Origin: Paragemmobacter ruber
GTDB lineage: Bacteria > Pseudomonadota > Alphaproteobacteria > Rhodobacterales > Rhodobacteraceae
Direction: 5' to 3'
DNA: 64,000 nt
NCBI RefSeq assembly: GCF_009908315.1
Contig: NZ_JAAATW010000003.1
Location: 124,001-188,000, forward strand
A program made the translations under genes and the position numbers. The notes under the pieces are model-generated. The model saw only the letters and a list, made by a program, of their open reading frames with translations. It made no database searches and was not told the DNA's origin. Shown here piece after piece: positions 7,773 through 16,150 of this stretch (positions within the stretch are counted from its first letter, which is position 1; every line of letters begins with the position of its first letter).

Positions 7773-8965
7773 GGCGGGTCGTCATCACCGGGGCGGGCAC
7801 GGTCAACGCGCTGGCCCATGATGTGCCGGGAACGCTGGCGGCGATGCGGGCCGGGCGCTGTGGGATCGGCCCTCTGGATATCGCGGATGTTGACAGGCTG
7901 TCGGTGCGGATCGGCGGGCAGGTGCGGGGCTGGGATGCGGCCGCGCATCTGGACCGCGCGGCCCTGTCGGGCGCCGACCGTTTCGCCCAGTTCGCGCTGG
8001 TCGCGGCGGCGCAGGCGATGCGGGAGTCGGGCCTAGCGGTGGGGGATGGCACCGATTGCGGCGTTGTCCTTGGCACGGCGGGCGGCGGGCTGATCACGCA
8101 GGATGACAGCTATCGCGCGGTTTATGCCGAGGGGAAATCCCGTGTCCATCCGCTGACGGTGCCGAAGCTGATGCAGAACGCGGGCGCAAGCCATGTGTCG
8201 ATGGCGCATGGCATCCGGGGGCCGGTCTTCACCGTCTCCACCGCCTGCGCCAGTTCCAACCATGCCATGGGTCTGGCCTTTCAGATGATCCGCGCGGGCG
8301 CCCTGCGCGCCGTGTTGACCGGCGGATCGGAGGCGATGCTGTGCTTCGGCGGCATCAAGGCGTGGGAAGGCCTGCGCGTCATGTCGGCCCGCGCCTGCCG
8401 CCCCTTCAGCCGCACGCGCGACGGGATGGTTCAGGGCGAAGGCGCAGCGGTCTTCGTCTTTGAGGAGCGCGAGGCGGCGCTGGCGCGCGGGGCCCGGATC
8501 CTGGCCGAAGTCGTGGGGTTTGCGATGACGTCGGACGCGGGCGATCTGGTGGCCCCGTCGGTGGATGGCGCGGCGCGCGCCATGGCCGGGGCGCTGGCCG
8601 ATGCGGGCCTCGCGCCGGGCGAGGTGGGCTATATCAACGCCCACGGCACCGGCACCGCTGCCAATGACCGGACTGAGGCGGCGGCCATCGCGCAGGTTTT
8701 TGGGGCGGCGGCGCCCCCTGTCAGTTCGACCAAGGCCATGCACGGCCATCTGATCGGCGGCACGGGCGCGGTGGAATTGCTGGCCTGCCTGATGGCGCTG
8801 CGCGACGGCATCCTTGCCCCGACCATCGGGCATGAGGAGGCCGATCCCGACTTCGCGCTGGATGTGGTGCCCAACACCGCCCGCGCGGCGCGGGTCGAGG
8901 TGGCCTTGTCCAACGCCTTTGCCTTTGGGGGGCTGAATGCGGTCCTGGCCCTGCGCCGGGGCTGA
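7769..8965 (+). CDS. Beta-ketoacyl-ACP synthase, FabF-like (KAS II type)
   Basis: 398 residues; the start overlaps the ACP stop (ATGA). Thiolase-fold condensing enzyme with catalytic Cys160 (STACASSN), His292 (NAHGTGT) and His327 (KAMHGHLIGGTGAVE). It would elongate acyl-ACP by decarboxylative condensation with malonyl-ACP. Coupling to a private ACP and an LpxD-like acyltransferase suggests synthesis of a special long or hydroxylated chain for an envelope lipid rather than bulk fatty acids. Compare the acpXL-fabF loci of rhizobia. The position is unlike the main fabD-fabG-acpP-fabF cluster. Confidence 0.88.
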   Translation: MRRVVITGAGTVNALAHDVPGTLAAMRAGRCGIGPLDIADVDRLSVRIGGQVRGWDAAAHLDRAALSGADRFAQFALVAAAQAMRESGLAVGDGTDCGVVLGTAGGGLITQDDSYRAVYAEGKSRVHPLTVPKLMQNAGASHVSMAHGIRGPVFTVSTACASSNHAMGLAFQMIRAGALRAVLTGGSEAMLCFGGIKAWEGLRVMSARACRPFSRTRDGMVQGEGAAVFVFEEREAALARGARILAEVVGFAMTSDAGDLVAPSVDGAARAMAGALADAGLAPGEVGYINAHGTGTAANDRTEAAAIAQVFGAAAPPVSSTKAMHGHLIGGTGAVELLACLMALRDGILAPTIGHEEADPDFALDVVPNTARAARVEVALSNAFAFGGLNAVLALRRG

Positions 8966-8985
8966 TCAGGCTTTCTGCATGTAGG

Positions 8986-9013
8986 ATGGGCCGCGCCTGG
9001 TGGCGCGGCCCAT
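8986..9013. terminator. Hairpin between convergent KAS and ialB genes; repeat-family sequence
   Basis: Perfect 12-bp stem ATGGGCCGCGCC / GGCGCGGCCCAT with loop TGGT, preceded by GTAGG. It lies between two convergent genes and can serve as a terminator despite having no T tract. The left arm with its flank (GTAGGATGGGCC) is the same sequence as in the palindromic repeats at 34.1 kb. Confidence 0.55.
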
Positions 9014-9038
9014 GTCATCTGTCACGCTTGTCGGCGCG

Positions 9039-9734
9039 TCACTCCTGCGCGGGCGCTGCCTCGCCTTCGGCGGGTGCTGCGGGGCGCGTCGCCGCCACGG
9101 CATCATAGCCGGCGGTGAAGCCGCTCAGCGACATGTCCAGCGCCACCGTCTGGTCGGGCGCCACGGCGGGCACGATCTGCAGCGTGGCCTTGCTGCCGGC
9201 CTTGAAGGCGGCGACTTCTTCGGCGGTGAAGCCCACGCGCGCCACGCAGCCCATCTGCGAGCAGAAGGTGAAGGGATAGATCTTGGCCTCGTTCGTATCG
9301 ACGCTCAGGCGCAGGCCTGCGGTCAGCAGCGTCTCCAGCGGCGCGATGATCGTGGCGCCTGCCGCCGCCTCGCCGCCATCGGGCAGGGCGAACATGCCGA
9401 TCTCGGCCACCGAGTTGCCTTCGCCATCTTCGAGCAGCTGGTAAAGCTGGCAGGGCTCTTCGCCTTCCGCGACACGGACGCAGCGCAGCTGCCAGTCGTT
9501 GAAGGTTTCGCGCACATAGGTCGATCCCGGGCCATCCGCAGGCGCCGCGCCCATCGACAGTTCCTGTCCCGCGGCGCCGGCGGCGGGGGCCTCGGCGGCG
9601 GGTGCCTCAGTGGCGGGGGCCTTGGTCGCGGGGGCTTCGGTTGTTTCTTGCGCCATCACGGCCATGCCGGAGGTGGCGGCCAGACCGAAGGCCATGGCCA
9701 CGGCCAGCGGGCGGGGGAAGGAAAGGAGAGACAT
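9039..9734 (-). CDS. Invasion-associated locus B (IalB) family exported protein
   Basis: 231 residues starting MSLLSFPRPLAVAMAFGL at 9734. A cleavable signal peptide ends near AVMAQ. An Ala/Pro/Glu/Thr low-complexity spacer with repeated EAPA units runs to about residue 60. The IalB domain follows, with WQLRCVR...EEPCQLYQ and CSQMGC, giving two cysteine pairs typical of the family. A second Ala/Pro-rich tail ends the protein. IalB proteins are periplasmic or outer-membrane associated; the name comes from Bartonella and does not imply virulence here. The longer frame upstream to 9881 reads through the terminator hairpin and is not the start. Confidence 0.88.
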   Translation of the reverse strand: MSLLSFPRPLAVAMAFGLAATSGMAVMAQETTEAPATKAPATEAPAAEAPAAGAAGQELSMGAAPADGPGSTYVRETFNDWQLRCVRVAEGEEPCQLYQLLEDGEGNSVAEIGMFALPDGGEAAAGATIIAPLETLLTAGLRLSVDTNEAKIYPFTFCSQMGCVARVGFTAEEVAAFKAGSKATLQIVPAVAPDQTVALDMSLSGFTAGYDAVAATRPAAPAEGEAAPAQE

Positions 9735-9865
9735 AGACTGTGTCCTTGCTTTGTTTTGCCGCCGCTTAGCATGCCGCAGGCGCAGTGTCAGGTGCCAAAT
9801 TGGTGATGGGCGGGGGCTGGCCGGGCGGCCTGTGCGCGGTTCCCGCGCCGCCTTCCCCGCAAAGA

Positions 9866-9893
9866 AAAAAGGGCCGGTCAACCGGCCCTTTTT
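9866..9893. terminator. Rho-independent terminator inside a divergent intergenic region
   Basis: Stem AAAAAGGGCCGGT / ACCGGCCCTTTTT with a minimal loop (CA). Read on the minus strand the RNA ends in TTTTTTCTTT, a better U tract than on plus. It lies 132-159 bp upstream of the ialB start, and no annotated gene on either strand would end here. Confidence 0.75.
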
Positions 9894-9988
9894 CGTGTCG
9901 TATTTTTGCTCCCTGTCGGACTGGCCGACTTCATGGGATGGAACGCTATGCGCTTATCTTCGGTCCGTCAACCGGGAATCTTTTGCGG

Positions 9989-10039
9989 TGCAAAGCTGAA
10001 AACATTGAAGAAAAGCTGTCTTTTCGGTCAAACTTTGCA
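9989..10039. other. Nested inverted repeats (possible structured RNA)
   Basis: Outer arms TGCAAAG (9989-9995) and CTTTGCA (10033-10039) enclose a perfect hairpin GAAAAG-CTGT-CTTTTC (10010-10025). The segment is AT-rich in a GC-rich genome. It could be part of a small RNA, an operator, or the 5' leader of the ATPase gene. Confidence 0.35.
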
Positions 10040-10182
10040 GGGTGCGCCCCCGTTGGCGCTATCATCTGCGGGCGGCGCTGCGAGTGGTGCGCGTGCCATG
10101 GGCGGCAGGCAGCGGCGCGGCCCCAATCCCGCTCTGGCGCGACGGGACAAAGCCTGTATCTTGGCGGCAGGCCGGGCCGGGC

Positions 10183-10208
10183 AAGGACCCCGGGGAAGGA
10201 CCCCGGGG
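10183..10208. repeat. Tandem duplication of a 13-bp unit (AAGGACCCCGGGG x2)
   Basis: Two exact adjacent copies of AAGGACCCCGGGG, 50 bp upstream of the HerA-like ATPase start. Each unit contains the palindrome CCCCGGGG. This may be slippage or a paired protein-binding site in the leader. Confidence 0.6.
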
Positions 10209-10257
10209 CAGCACTGCGCTCCGGCAGGGCAGGCGCAAGGAAAGTACGGGGCAGGAC

Positions 10258-11826
10258 ATGACCGATCAGGCAAGCATTTTCGTGGGCGGCGGTGGCGAAG
10301 GCTATGGGCTGCCGCAGCAGTTGCTGCTGAAATACGGCAACCGCCATGGTCTGATCGCCGGGGCGACGGGCACGGGCAAGACCGTGACCCTGCAGGTATT
10401 GGCAGAAGGGTTCTCGGCCGCCGGGGTGCCTGTGTTCATGGCCGATGTGAAGGGCGATCTGGCGGGGCTTGCCGCCGCGGGTTCGGCCACGCATAAGCTG
10501 CACGGCCCCTTTACCGAACGCGCGGCCAAGATCGGGCTGGATCTGCAGTACCGCGCATTCCCGGTGACGTTCTGGGATCTGTTCGGCCAGCAGGGCCACC
10601 CGATCCGCGCCACGGTGGCCGAGATGGGGCCGCTTCTGCTGTCGCGCCTACTGGAGTTGACCGAGGCGCAGGAAGGCGTGCTGAACGTGGCCTTCCGTCT
10701 GGCGGATGAGGAAGGCCTGCCGCTTCTGGACATGAAGGATCTGCAGGCGCTTCTCGTCTTCATCGGCGAGAATGCCGACACCATCTCCACCCGCTATGGG
10801 CTTGTCGCCACGGCCTCGATCGGGGCGATCCAGCGGCGGCTTCTGGTGCTGGAGAATGAGGGGGGGGCGGAACTGTTCGGGGAGCCTGCGCTGGATCTGG
10901 CCGATCTGATGCTGACCGATGCCAGCGGGGCAGGGCGGATCAACATCCTTGCCGCTGACAAGCTGATGAACAGCCCGCGCCTCTATGCCACCTTCCTGCT
11001 GTGGCTTCTGTCCGAGCTGTTTGAAACCCTGCCCGAGGTGGGCGATCCCGAAAAGCCCAAGCTCGTTTTCTTCTTCGATGAGGCCCATCTGCTGTTTGCC
11101 GATGCGCCCAAGGCGCTGGTGGCCAAGGTGGAACAGGTGGCGCGGCTGATCCGGTCCAAGGGGGTGGGGGTCTATTTCATCACCCAGAACCCGGCCGACG
11201 TGCCGGAGAATATCCTTGGCCAGTTGGGCAACCGCGTGCAGCACGCGCTGCGCGCCTTCACCGCAAAGGATCAGAAGGATCTGAAGATGGCGGCGGAAAC
11301 CTACCGCCCCAATCCGCGCTTTGACACGCAGGAGGCGATCCGCGATGTCGGCACGGGTGAGGCGGTGACATCGTTTCTGGAAAACAAGGGTGTTCCCGGC
11401 GTGGTCGAACGCACGCTGATCCGCCCGCCGTCAAGCCAGCTTGGCCCGGTCGATCCGGCCATCCGGGCGCAGGTCATGGCCACCTCGCCCGTGGCGGGCA
11501 AGTATGACACGGTGCTTGACCGCGAAAGCGCGTTCGAGATGCTGCGCGCCCGCGCCGATGCCGCCGCGCGCGAGGCCGCGCGGGCCGAGGAGGACCGCGC
11601 GGCGCCCCGTGATGCCGGGCCTGTGTCCGATGATGACGGCTATACGCGCGCGCGGCGGTATGACGGCGGCGCGCGGGAAGAGGCGCGTTCCAAGCCCCGC
11701 AGTTCGTCCAGCCGCAGCGATTCCGTGGGCGAAGCCTTCGCCAAGAGCTTTGCCCGCCAGTTGGGCACCCGCAGCGGGCAGGCGCTGGTGCGTGGCATCC
11801 TCGGCTCGCTCTTCCGCAGCCGCTAG
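10258..11826 (+). CDS. HerA-like ATPase, DUF853/YjgR family
   Basis: 522 residues from ATG 10258. Walker A GATGTGKT at about residues 35-42 (Lys41); Walker B-type strand [13 protein letters not shown]; then [20 protein letters not shown] and [18 protein letters not shown], the conserved DUF853 signature. The C-terminal 80 residues are charged and Ser/Arg/Ala-rich, probably disordered, ending in a short hydrophobic helix. The protein belongs to the HerA/FtsK branch of ATPases; the physiological function of YjgR proteins is not established. It is followed by a hairpin and an uncharacterised small gene. Confidence 0.88.
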   Translation: MTDQASIFVGGGGEGYGLPQQLLLKYGNRHGLIAGATGTGKTVTLQVLAEGFSAAGVPVFMADVKGDLAGLAAAGSATHKLHGPFTERAAKIGLDLQYRAFPVTFWDLFGQQGHPIRATVAEMGPLLLSRLLELTEAQEGVLNVAFRLADEEGLPLLDMKDLQALLVFIGENADTISTRYGLVATASIGAIQRRLLVLENEGGAELFGEPALDLADLMLTDASGAGRINILAADKLMNSPRLYATFLLWLLSELFETLPEVGDPEKPKLVFFFDEAHLLFADAPKALVAKVEQVARLIRSKGVGVYFITQNPADVPENILGQLGNRVQHALRAFTAKDQKDLKMAAETYRPNPRFDTQEAIRDVGTGEAVTSFLENKGVPGVVERTLIRPPSSQLGPVDPAIRAQVMATSPVAGKYDTVLDRESAFEMLRARADAAAREAARAEEDRAAPRDAGPVSDDDGYTRARRYDGGAREEARSKPRSSSSRSDSVGEAFAKSFARQLGTRSGQALVRGILGSLFRSR

Positions 11827-11835
11827 GGTCTGGGG

Positions 11836-11859
11836 TTACCCATCCGCAGGGATGGGTAA
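11836..11859. terminator. Hairpin after the HerA-like ATPase gene
   Basis: Perfect 10-bp stem TTACCCATCC / GGATGGGTAA, loop GCAG, 10 bp after the stop codon. No T tract. The GGATGGG core is shared with the GTAGGATGGGC palindromes at 8.98 and 34.1 kb, so it may be a diverged member of the same intergenic repeat family used as a terminator. Confidence 0.5.
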
Positions 11860-11927
11860 TCATCCGAAGGAAAGGTGGCAAAGGCGGCGTATTCGCGGCA
11901 TATTTGCGGCACAGAGGGAGAGGCCCG

Positions 11928-12152
11928 ATGACCGCACAGCCGCAAGAGGACGATGCCGACGATGTCGCCCGGTCTGCCGAAACGGCGGAGCCCGCGGGCG
12001 AACAGGCCTATTTCGATCAGGCGCTTTTTGATCTGCACTATCATCTGCTGGCCGTGCGGGTGCAGGGCCTGCCGCCGCTGCCCAACCCGGAAGATTATGG
12101 CATCACCGTCGATCATCTGGGCAACGTCACCCGGATCGAAAGCCGTGCCTGA
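11928..12152 (+). CDS. Small acidic protein of unknown function
   Basis: 74 residues from ATG 11928 (GGGAGAGG upstream). The N-terminal third is acidic and low-complexity (QEDDADDVARSAETAEPAGE). The rest reads like a folded segment: FDLHYHLLAVRVQGLPPLP and DYGITVDHLGNVTRI. No family recognised. Codon use and ribosome-binding site look genuine. It lies 101 bp after the ATPase gene and convergent to the CorC-type gene, with only 15 bp between the two stops. Confidence 0.6.
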   Translation: MTAQPQEDDADDVARSAETAEPAGEQAYFDQALFDLHYHLLAVRVQGLPPLPNPEDYGITVDHLGNVTRIESRA

Positions 12153-12167
12153 GGCCCGCCGCGGGGG

Positions 12168-13466
12168 TTAGAGCGGGCGCACGCGCAGCCGCGTGATGCG
12201 GTTCTCGCGCCGTTGCAGCACCTCGAAGCGGAAGCCATGGAAACTGAACGTCTGGCCTTCCGAGGGGATGGTCTGGGATTCGTGGATCACCAGCCCGGCA
12301 ATCGTGTTCGCCTCGTCATCAGGAAGCGACCAGTCATTGGCGCGGTTCAGATCGCGGATCGTCATGGCCCCGTCGATGATGTAATCGCCGGCCTCGTTCC
12401 GGCTCAGCCCGCCATCCTTGGCGACCACGTCGAATTCATCGGTGATCTCGCCCACGATCTCTTCGAGGATGTCTTCCAGCGTGATCAGGCCCTGCAGCGC
12501 GCCATATTCATCCACCACAAGGGCGAAATGCGTGCGCCGTGTCAGGAATTCGCGCATCTGTTCATCGAGCGTGGTGGTTTCGGGGATGAAATAGGGCTTC
12601 ATCGCCACCTTCACGATGTCGAGCCCGGCCAGATTGGCCATGCCCACTGTCTCTTCGCTGCGCATCAGGCGGTCCACCTCGCGCAAGAGATCCTTGGCAT
12701 GGATCACGCCCAGGATGTTGTCATCATTTTCCCGGAAGATCGGCAGCCGGGTGTGGGGTGAGGCCAGCGCCTGCGACAGGATCTTTTCCGGCGGGTCATC
12801 GGCGTTGATCATCTCGATCTGCCGCCGGTGGCGCATGATCTCGTCCACCGTGCGGTGGGTCAGGTCGAGTGCGCCCAGCAGGCGGTCGCGTGCGTCCTTT
12901 TCCACCGCGCCTTCGGAATGGCCCAGCGCGATGGTGCCTGCGATCTCTTCCCGGATCGCAGTCATCCGGCCTTCGTCATTGCCGCGCACGCCCAAGAGGT
13001 GCAACAGCCCGCGCACCACCGCCCGCACCACGCTGACCACGGGCGAGAAGAGGAGGATCAGCACCCGGATGATCGGGGCGACGCGGGTGGCGACGGGTTC
13101 GGGATATGTGATGGCAAAGGTCTTGGGCAGCACCTCGCCAAAGATCAGGACGAGGACCGTCATCCCCAGCGTGGCCAGCGCTACGCCCGAATCCCCGAAC
13201 ATCCGCGTGAGCAGCGCCGTGGCAAGCGAGGCCGACAGGATGTTGACGATGTTGTTGCCCAGAAGCAGCGCGCCGATCATCCGCTCGCTGTCTTCGGTCA
13301 CGGCCATCGCACTGGCCGCGCCGGATGATCCCTTGTCGGCCTGTGCCTTGAGCTTGCCGCGCGAGGCGGCGGTCAGCGCGGTCTCGGACCCGGAGAAGAA
13401 GGCAGAGAGGCACAGAAGGCCCAGAATGGACAGGGCGGTGATCCAGAAGGCGGCATCGAGTGTCAT
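12168..13466 (-). CDS. HlyC/CorC (CNNM-type) transporter with CBS pair
   Basis: 432 residues. An N-terminal DUF21/CNNM membrane domain (about 1-190) has helices beginning FWITALSILGLLCLSAFFSGSE, including the family SGSETALTAASR motif. A CBS pair follows (about 210-330, with the RLPIFRENDDNILGVIHAKD and HFALVVDEYGALQGLITLED segments). The CorC_HlyC C-terminal domain (about 345-425) ends RRENRITRLRVRPL. The family exports or regulates Mg2+ or Co2+ at the inner membrane; the haemolysin name is historical. It lies 67 bp downstream of xerD on the same strand, with small hairpins in the gap. Confidence 0.9.
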   Translation of the reverse strand: MTLDAAFWITALSILGLLCLSAFFSGSETALTAASRGKLKAQADKGSSGAASAMAVTEDSERMIGALLLGNNIVNILSASLATALLTRMFGDSGVALATLGMTVLVLIFGEVLPKTFAITYPEPVATRVAPIIRVLILLFSPVVSVVRAVVRGLLHLLGVRGNDEGRMTAIREEIAGTIALGHSEGAVEKDARDRLLGALDLTHRTVDEIMRHRRQIEMINADDPPEKILSQALASPHTRLPIFRENDDNILGVIHAKDLLREVDRLMRSEETVGMANLAGLDIVKVAMKPYFIPETTTLDEQMREFLTRRTHFALVVDEYGALQGLITLEDILEEIVGEITDEFDVVAKDGGLSRNEAGDYIIDGAMTIRDLNRANDWSLPDDEANTIAGLVIHESQTIPSEGQTFSFHGFRFEVLQRRENRITRLRVRPL

Positions 13467-13533
13467 GTGAAGTCCGTCAGTCGCGCCGCGCCTTTACGCG
13501 GCGCCCGCACTATGCGGGCAGGGGGGCGCAGGC

Positions 13534-14481
13534 TCAACCCTTCGGTCTGGCTTTCGCCAAGGGGTGATGTTCCAGCACCAGCGCCTTGAGGTGTTCATCC
13601 AGCACATGGGTGTAGATTTCAGTGGTGGCGACATCGGCATGGCCCAGAAGTGTCTGGATCACGCGCAAGTCGGCCCCGCCCGCCAGAAGGTGGGTGGCAA
13701 AGGCGTGGCGCAGCGTATGCGGTGTCACGCGGGCGGGATCGACGCCCGCCAGAACGGCGATGTCCTTGATCAGCAGATAGAAATGCTGCCGCGTCAGATG
13801 CCCGTCGCTGCCCGGCCCGGGGAAGAGGTGCCGGTTGGCGCCCTGTCCCTTGCGACGGGCGGCCTCTTCGCCTGCATCGCGATGGGCGATCCAGTCGGCC
13901 AGCGCCGCCCGGGCGGGGGTAGAGAGCGGGACCATCCGTTCCTTCCCGCCCTTGCCACGCACGAGGATCATGCGCGGATCGCCGCGCACGGCGGCCACCG
14001 GCAGTTCCACCAGTTCGGACACGCGCATCCCCGTGGCGTAGAGGAGTTCCATCAGGGCGCGGTTCCGCAGCCGCTCGCCCTCGGCCCGCCCCTTGCTGCG
14101 CGCGGCCGCAAGCAGGCGATCCACCTCGTCATGGGTCAGCGTTTTGGGCAAGCGCTGTGCCGCGCCCGGCCCCTTGATGCGCAGGGCGGGGTTGTCTTCG
14201 CGCCAGCCCTCGGCATGGCCAAAGCGGTAAAGCTGGCGGATCGACGACAGGCGCCGCGCCCGCGTGGCCTTTGACAGGCCTTCGCCTTCGCAGGCGATCA
14301 GGTAGGCCTCCACGTCCTCGCGCGTGGCGGTGGCGAAGGCGCGGCCCCGGCGGGCCAGCCAGCCCATGAAATCCTTCAGGTCCCGCCCATAGGCAAGGCG
14401 GGTGTTGCGCGCCGCATCGAGTTCCGCCGCCTGCGCCTCGAGAAAGGCGGAAATCCACGCCGGATCATCGCGCGGCGCCAT
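13534..14481 (-). CDS. xerD: Site-specific tyrosine recombinase XerD
   Basis: 315 residues. N-terminal SAM-like core-binding domain (about 10-100) and catalytic domain with Arg153 (TGMRVSEL), the KGGKERMVPL beta hairpin, His255 and Arg258 (HTLRHAFATHLL), His281 (LLGHADVATTEIY) and Tyr290. The complete active site and the chromosomal context beside aroK-aroB indicate the housekeeping dif recombinase that resolves chromosome dimers at division, not a phage integrase. It starts three bases after the stop of the exported protein gene at 14485, so they are co-transcribed. Confidence 0.92.
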   Translation of the reverse strand: MAPRDDPAWISAFLEAQAAELDAARNTRLAYGRDLKDFMGWLARRGRAFATATREDVEAYLIACEGEGLSKATRARRLSSIRQLYRFGHAEGWREDNPALRIKGPGAAQRLPKTLTHDEVDRLLAAARSKGRAEGERLRNRALMELLYATGMRVSELVELPVAAVRGDPRMILVRGKGGKERMVPLSTPARAALADWIAHRDAGEEAARRKGQGANRHLFPGPGSDGHLTRQHFYLLIKDIAVLAGVDPARVTPHTLRHAFATHLLAGGADLRVIQTLLGHADVATTEIYTHVLDEHLKALVLEHHPLAKARPKG

Positions 14482-14484
14482 CGC

Positions 14485-16026
14485 CTAGCCCCGCCGTTCC
14501 AGAAGCAACAGTTCCAGCGCGGTGCGCCGCGCCGCCCGCTCCAGCCCCACCTCGCGCAACAGCGCCAGCCCGTCCGTCACCCCATCCAGATCGCCCTGCA
14601 CCCCGCGCTCGATCTTTTCGATGGCGGTCAGGATCGCCTCGCCCGTGCGGTTTTCTTCGATCAACCGGGAAAGATCCTCGCCCGGTGCAGGGGCGATGAA
14701 GGCCGGCGCGATGGCGCGCGCCAGACTGTCGGGCGGCACCAGCCCCGACACATCCCCCTGCGCCAGCCCGATCAGGAATGTCTCAAGCGGGGTGGTGGCC
14801 TTCAACCCCTTGGCGATGCTTTCGAAATCGGGGGCGAGCAGGCCCGTGACAAAGGCGATGCGTTGGGCCTCGCCTTCAAAGGGGATCGCTGCCAGCCGCT
14901 TGCCGTAGAGATCGGCGAAGGGAACCTCAAGTTCGGCCTGTGTCATCAGGGCCCAGATTTCCGGCAGGCTTTGCGCGATGGCGGCGCGCTCGCCCGATTG
15001 CATGGCGGCATCAAAACGCTGGAAGGCGCGGACCCGATCCCAGACCCCGCCCGAGGCCGCCGCGCGCCGTTCGGTGTAAAGCCCCAGCAGCACGTTGGAC
15101 GAGATCGCCCCCGCGCGTGCCAGACGCTCTGCCGCCTCGACCTGGCTTTTCCATCCCGCCTGCGGGCGCAACTCGGCATGGGCAAAAGCGATGGGCAGCG
15201 TGGCCGTGGGCAGGGGTTCGCCAATCGCTTCGAACATCCGCCAGGCCAGCGGTGTGACCGGGGCGGGGGCGGGCAGGGGCGGCTCGCCCTCATAGAGATC
15301 GGGGTCGAGAAAGCGCGACAGAAGCGCCTCTTCCGCGTCGGTGATGTAACCCAGCGCCTGACCCGTGCGCAGCGTCAGCGCGGCGGCGTTCCAGTCGCCC
15401 GACCGCGCCAGACAGAAGATCCGCGCGGGGAAGGTGGGGGCAAGGCCGGGGCTTTCCACCATGATGCGGCAACCGCGATCCTCTTCCCCCGTCAGCAATG
15501 CCACGTCAAAGCTGCGGCGGAACAGGTCGGGGTCACGGCTTCCCGCCGCGTCAAGCAGCGCGCGCGCCTGATCCAGCGCGCCCATGTCCAACAGCTTGTC
15601 GATTCGCGCCGTCAGCAGCGCTGCGCTCTGGCCCGCATCGGCAGGTGGGTCCGCCTCGGCCAGAAGCACCGTCAGCAGAAGGCCGCGCAGCGCGGGCAGG
15701 CTGTCCACCCGTTCGGCCCCGATCACGCCCACGATATCCGCGCTGCGCCCCGGCCCCCAGAGCGCCGCGGGCAGCCCGGTGACCGAGGGCGGCAAAAGCC
15801 CCAGCGCATCGGGCGAAGGCGCGCCGATCACCGTCACCGCCACGGGTTCCTGCACCACGCCGGTCGATGTGACCGGTGCCTCGGCCTGTGGGGCCACGGG
15901 CGCCGGGGTTGTCACGGATTGCGAAAGCCAGTCGATCGCCGATAGCGGCTCTTGCCCTCGTCCAATGGCTGGCTGGGCAGCAAGCAGGGCGGCAAGCGCC
16001 GCTGGGCGCCACAGGCTATTCGGCAT
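14485..16026 (-). CDS. Large exported protein of unknown function
   Basis: 513 residues with an N-terminal signal peptide (SLWRPAALAALLAAQPAIG) and a Pro/Ala/Val-rich spacer to about residue 65. The rest is alpha-helical with TPR-like character (DKLLDMGALDQARALLDAAG, ARIFCLARSGDWNAAALTL, GLALLREVGLERAARRTAL). No catalytic motif recognised. It is sandwiched between a 44-residue membrane protein, which it overlaps by 11 bp, and xerD, three bases away. This conserved arrangement is typical of Rhodobacteraceae chromosomes. A periplasmic scaffold role is only a guess. Confidence 0.8.
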   Translation of the reverse strand: MPNSLWRPAALAALLAAQPAIGRGQEPLSAIDWLSQSVTTPAPVAPQAEAPVTSTGVVQEPVAVTVIGAPSPDALGLLPPSVTGLPAALWGPGRSADIVGVIGAERVDSLPALRGLLLTVLLAEADPPADAGQSAALLTARIDKLLDMGALDQARALLDAAGSRDPDLFRRSFDVALLTGEEDRGCRIMVESPGLAPTFPARIFCLARSGDWNAAALTLRTGQALGYITDAEEALLSRFLDPDLYEGEPPLPAPAPVTPLAWRMFEAIGEPLPTATLPIAFAHAELRPQAGWKSQVEAAERLARAGAISSNVLLGLYTERRAAASGGVWDRVRAFQRFDAAMQSGERAAIAQSLPEIWALMTQAELEVPFADLYGKRLAAIPFEGEAQRIAFVTGLLAPDFESIAKGLKATTPLETFLIGLAQGDVSGLVPPDSLARAIAPAFIAPAPGEDLSRLIEENRTGEAILTAIEKIERGVQGDLDGVTDGLALLREVGLERAARRTALELLLLERRG

Positions 16027-16150
16027 CCAGCGTCACCGGCACCGTGACCTCGGCCTGATCGGGGCGCATGTCGCCCAGATAGGCATATCCCGTCAGCCCG
16101 ATGAACCCCAAGATCGCCAGAACCAGCAGCCCCTTGATGATCCGCCCCAT
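16016..16150 (-). CDS. 44-residue single-span membrane protein
   Basis: Starts MGRIIKGLLVLAILGFIGL at 16150. One transmembrane helix (about residues 6-24) is followed by a short acidic tail ending VTVPVTLDAE. The frame extends far upstream, but the residues before this Met are not protein-like. Its last codons overlap the start of the exported protein gene, implying translational coupling. Small membrane proteins of this type precede the same exported-protein/xerD pair in related genomes (from general knowledge, not checked here). Function unknown. Confidence 0.65.
   Translation of the reverse strand: MGRIIKGLLVLAILGFIGLTGYAYLGDMRPDQAEVTVPVTLDAE

Larger units (their letters stand above)
9735..10257. 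other. 523-bp divergent spacer with terminator, nested hairpins and tandem repeat
   Basis: Separates ialB (minus) from the HerA-like ATPase gene (plus). It holds a strong Rho-independent terminator (9866-9893), a small hairpin GTCGG-N5-CCGAC (9915-9929), nested inverted repeats (9989-10039) and a tandem 13-bp repeat (10183-10208). No protein-coding gene is supported. A terminator where no coding gene needs one points to a small RNA or a leader attenuator. Confidence 0.55.

Noticed and set aside
10042-10257. N-terminal extension of the HerA-like ATPase
   Set aside because: The frame is open, but the residues are Arg/Pro/Gly-rich, include the translation of a tandem DNA repeat, and precede a well-placed ATG at 10258 where family similarity begins.
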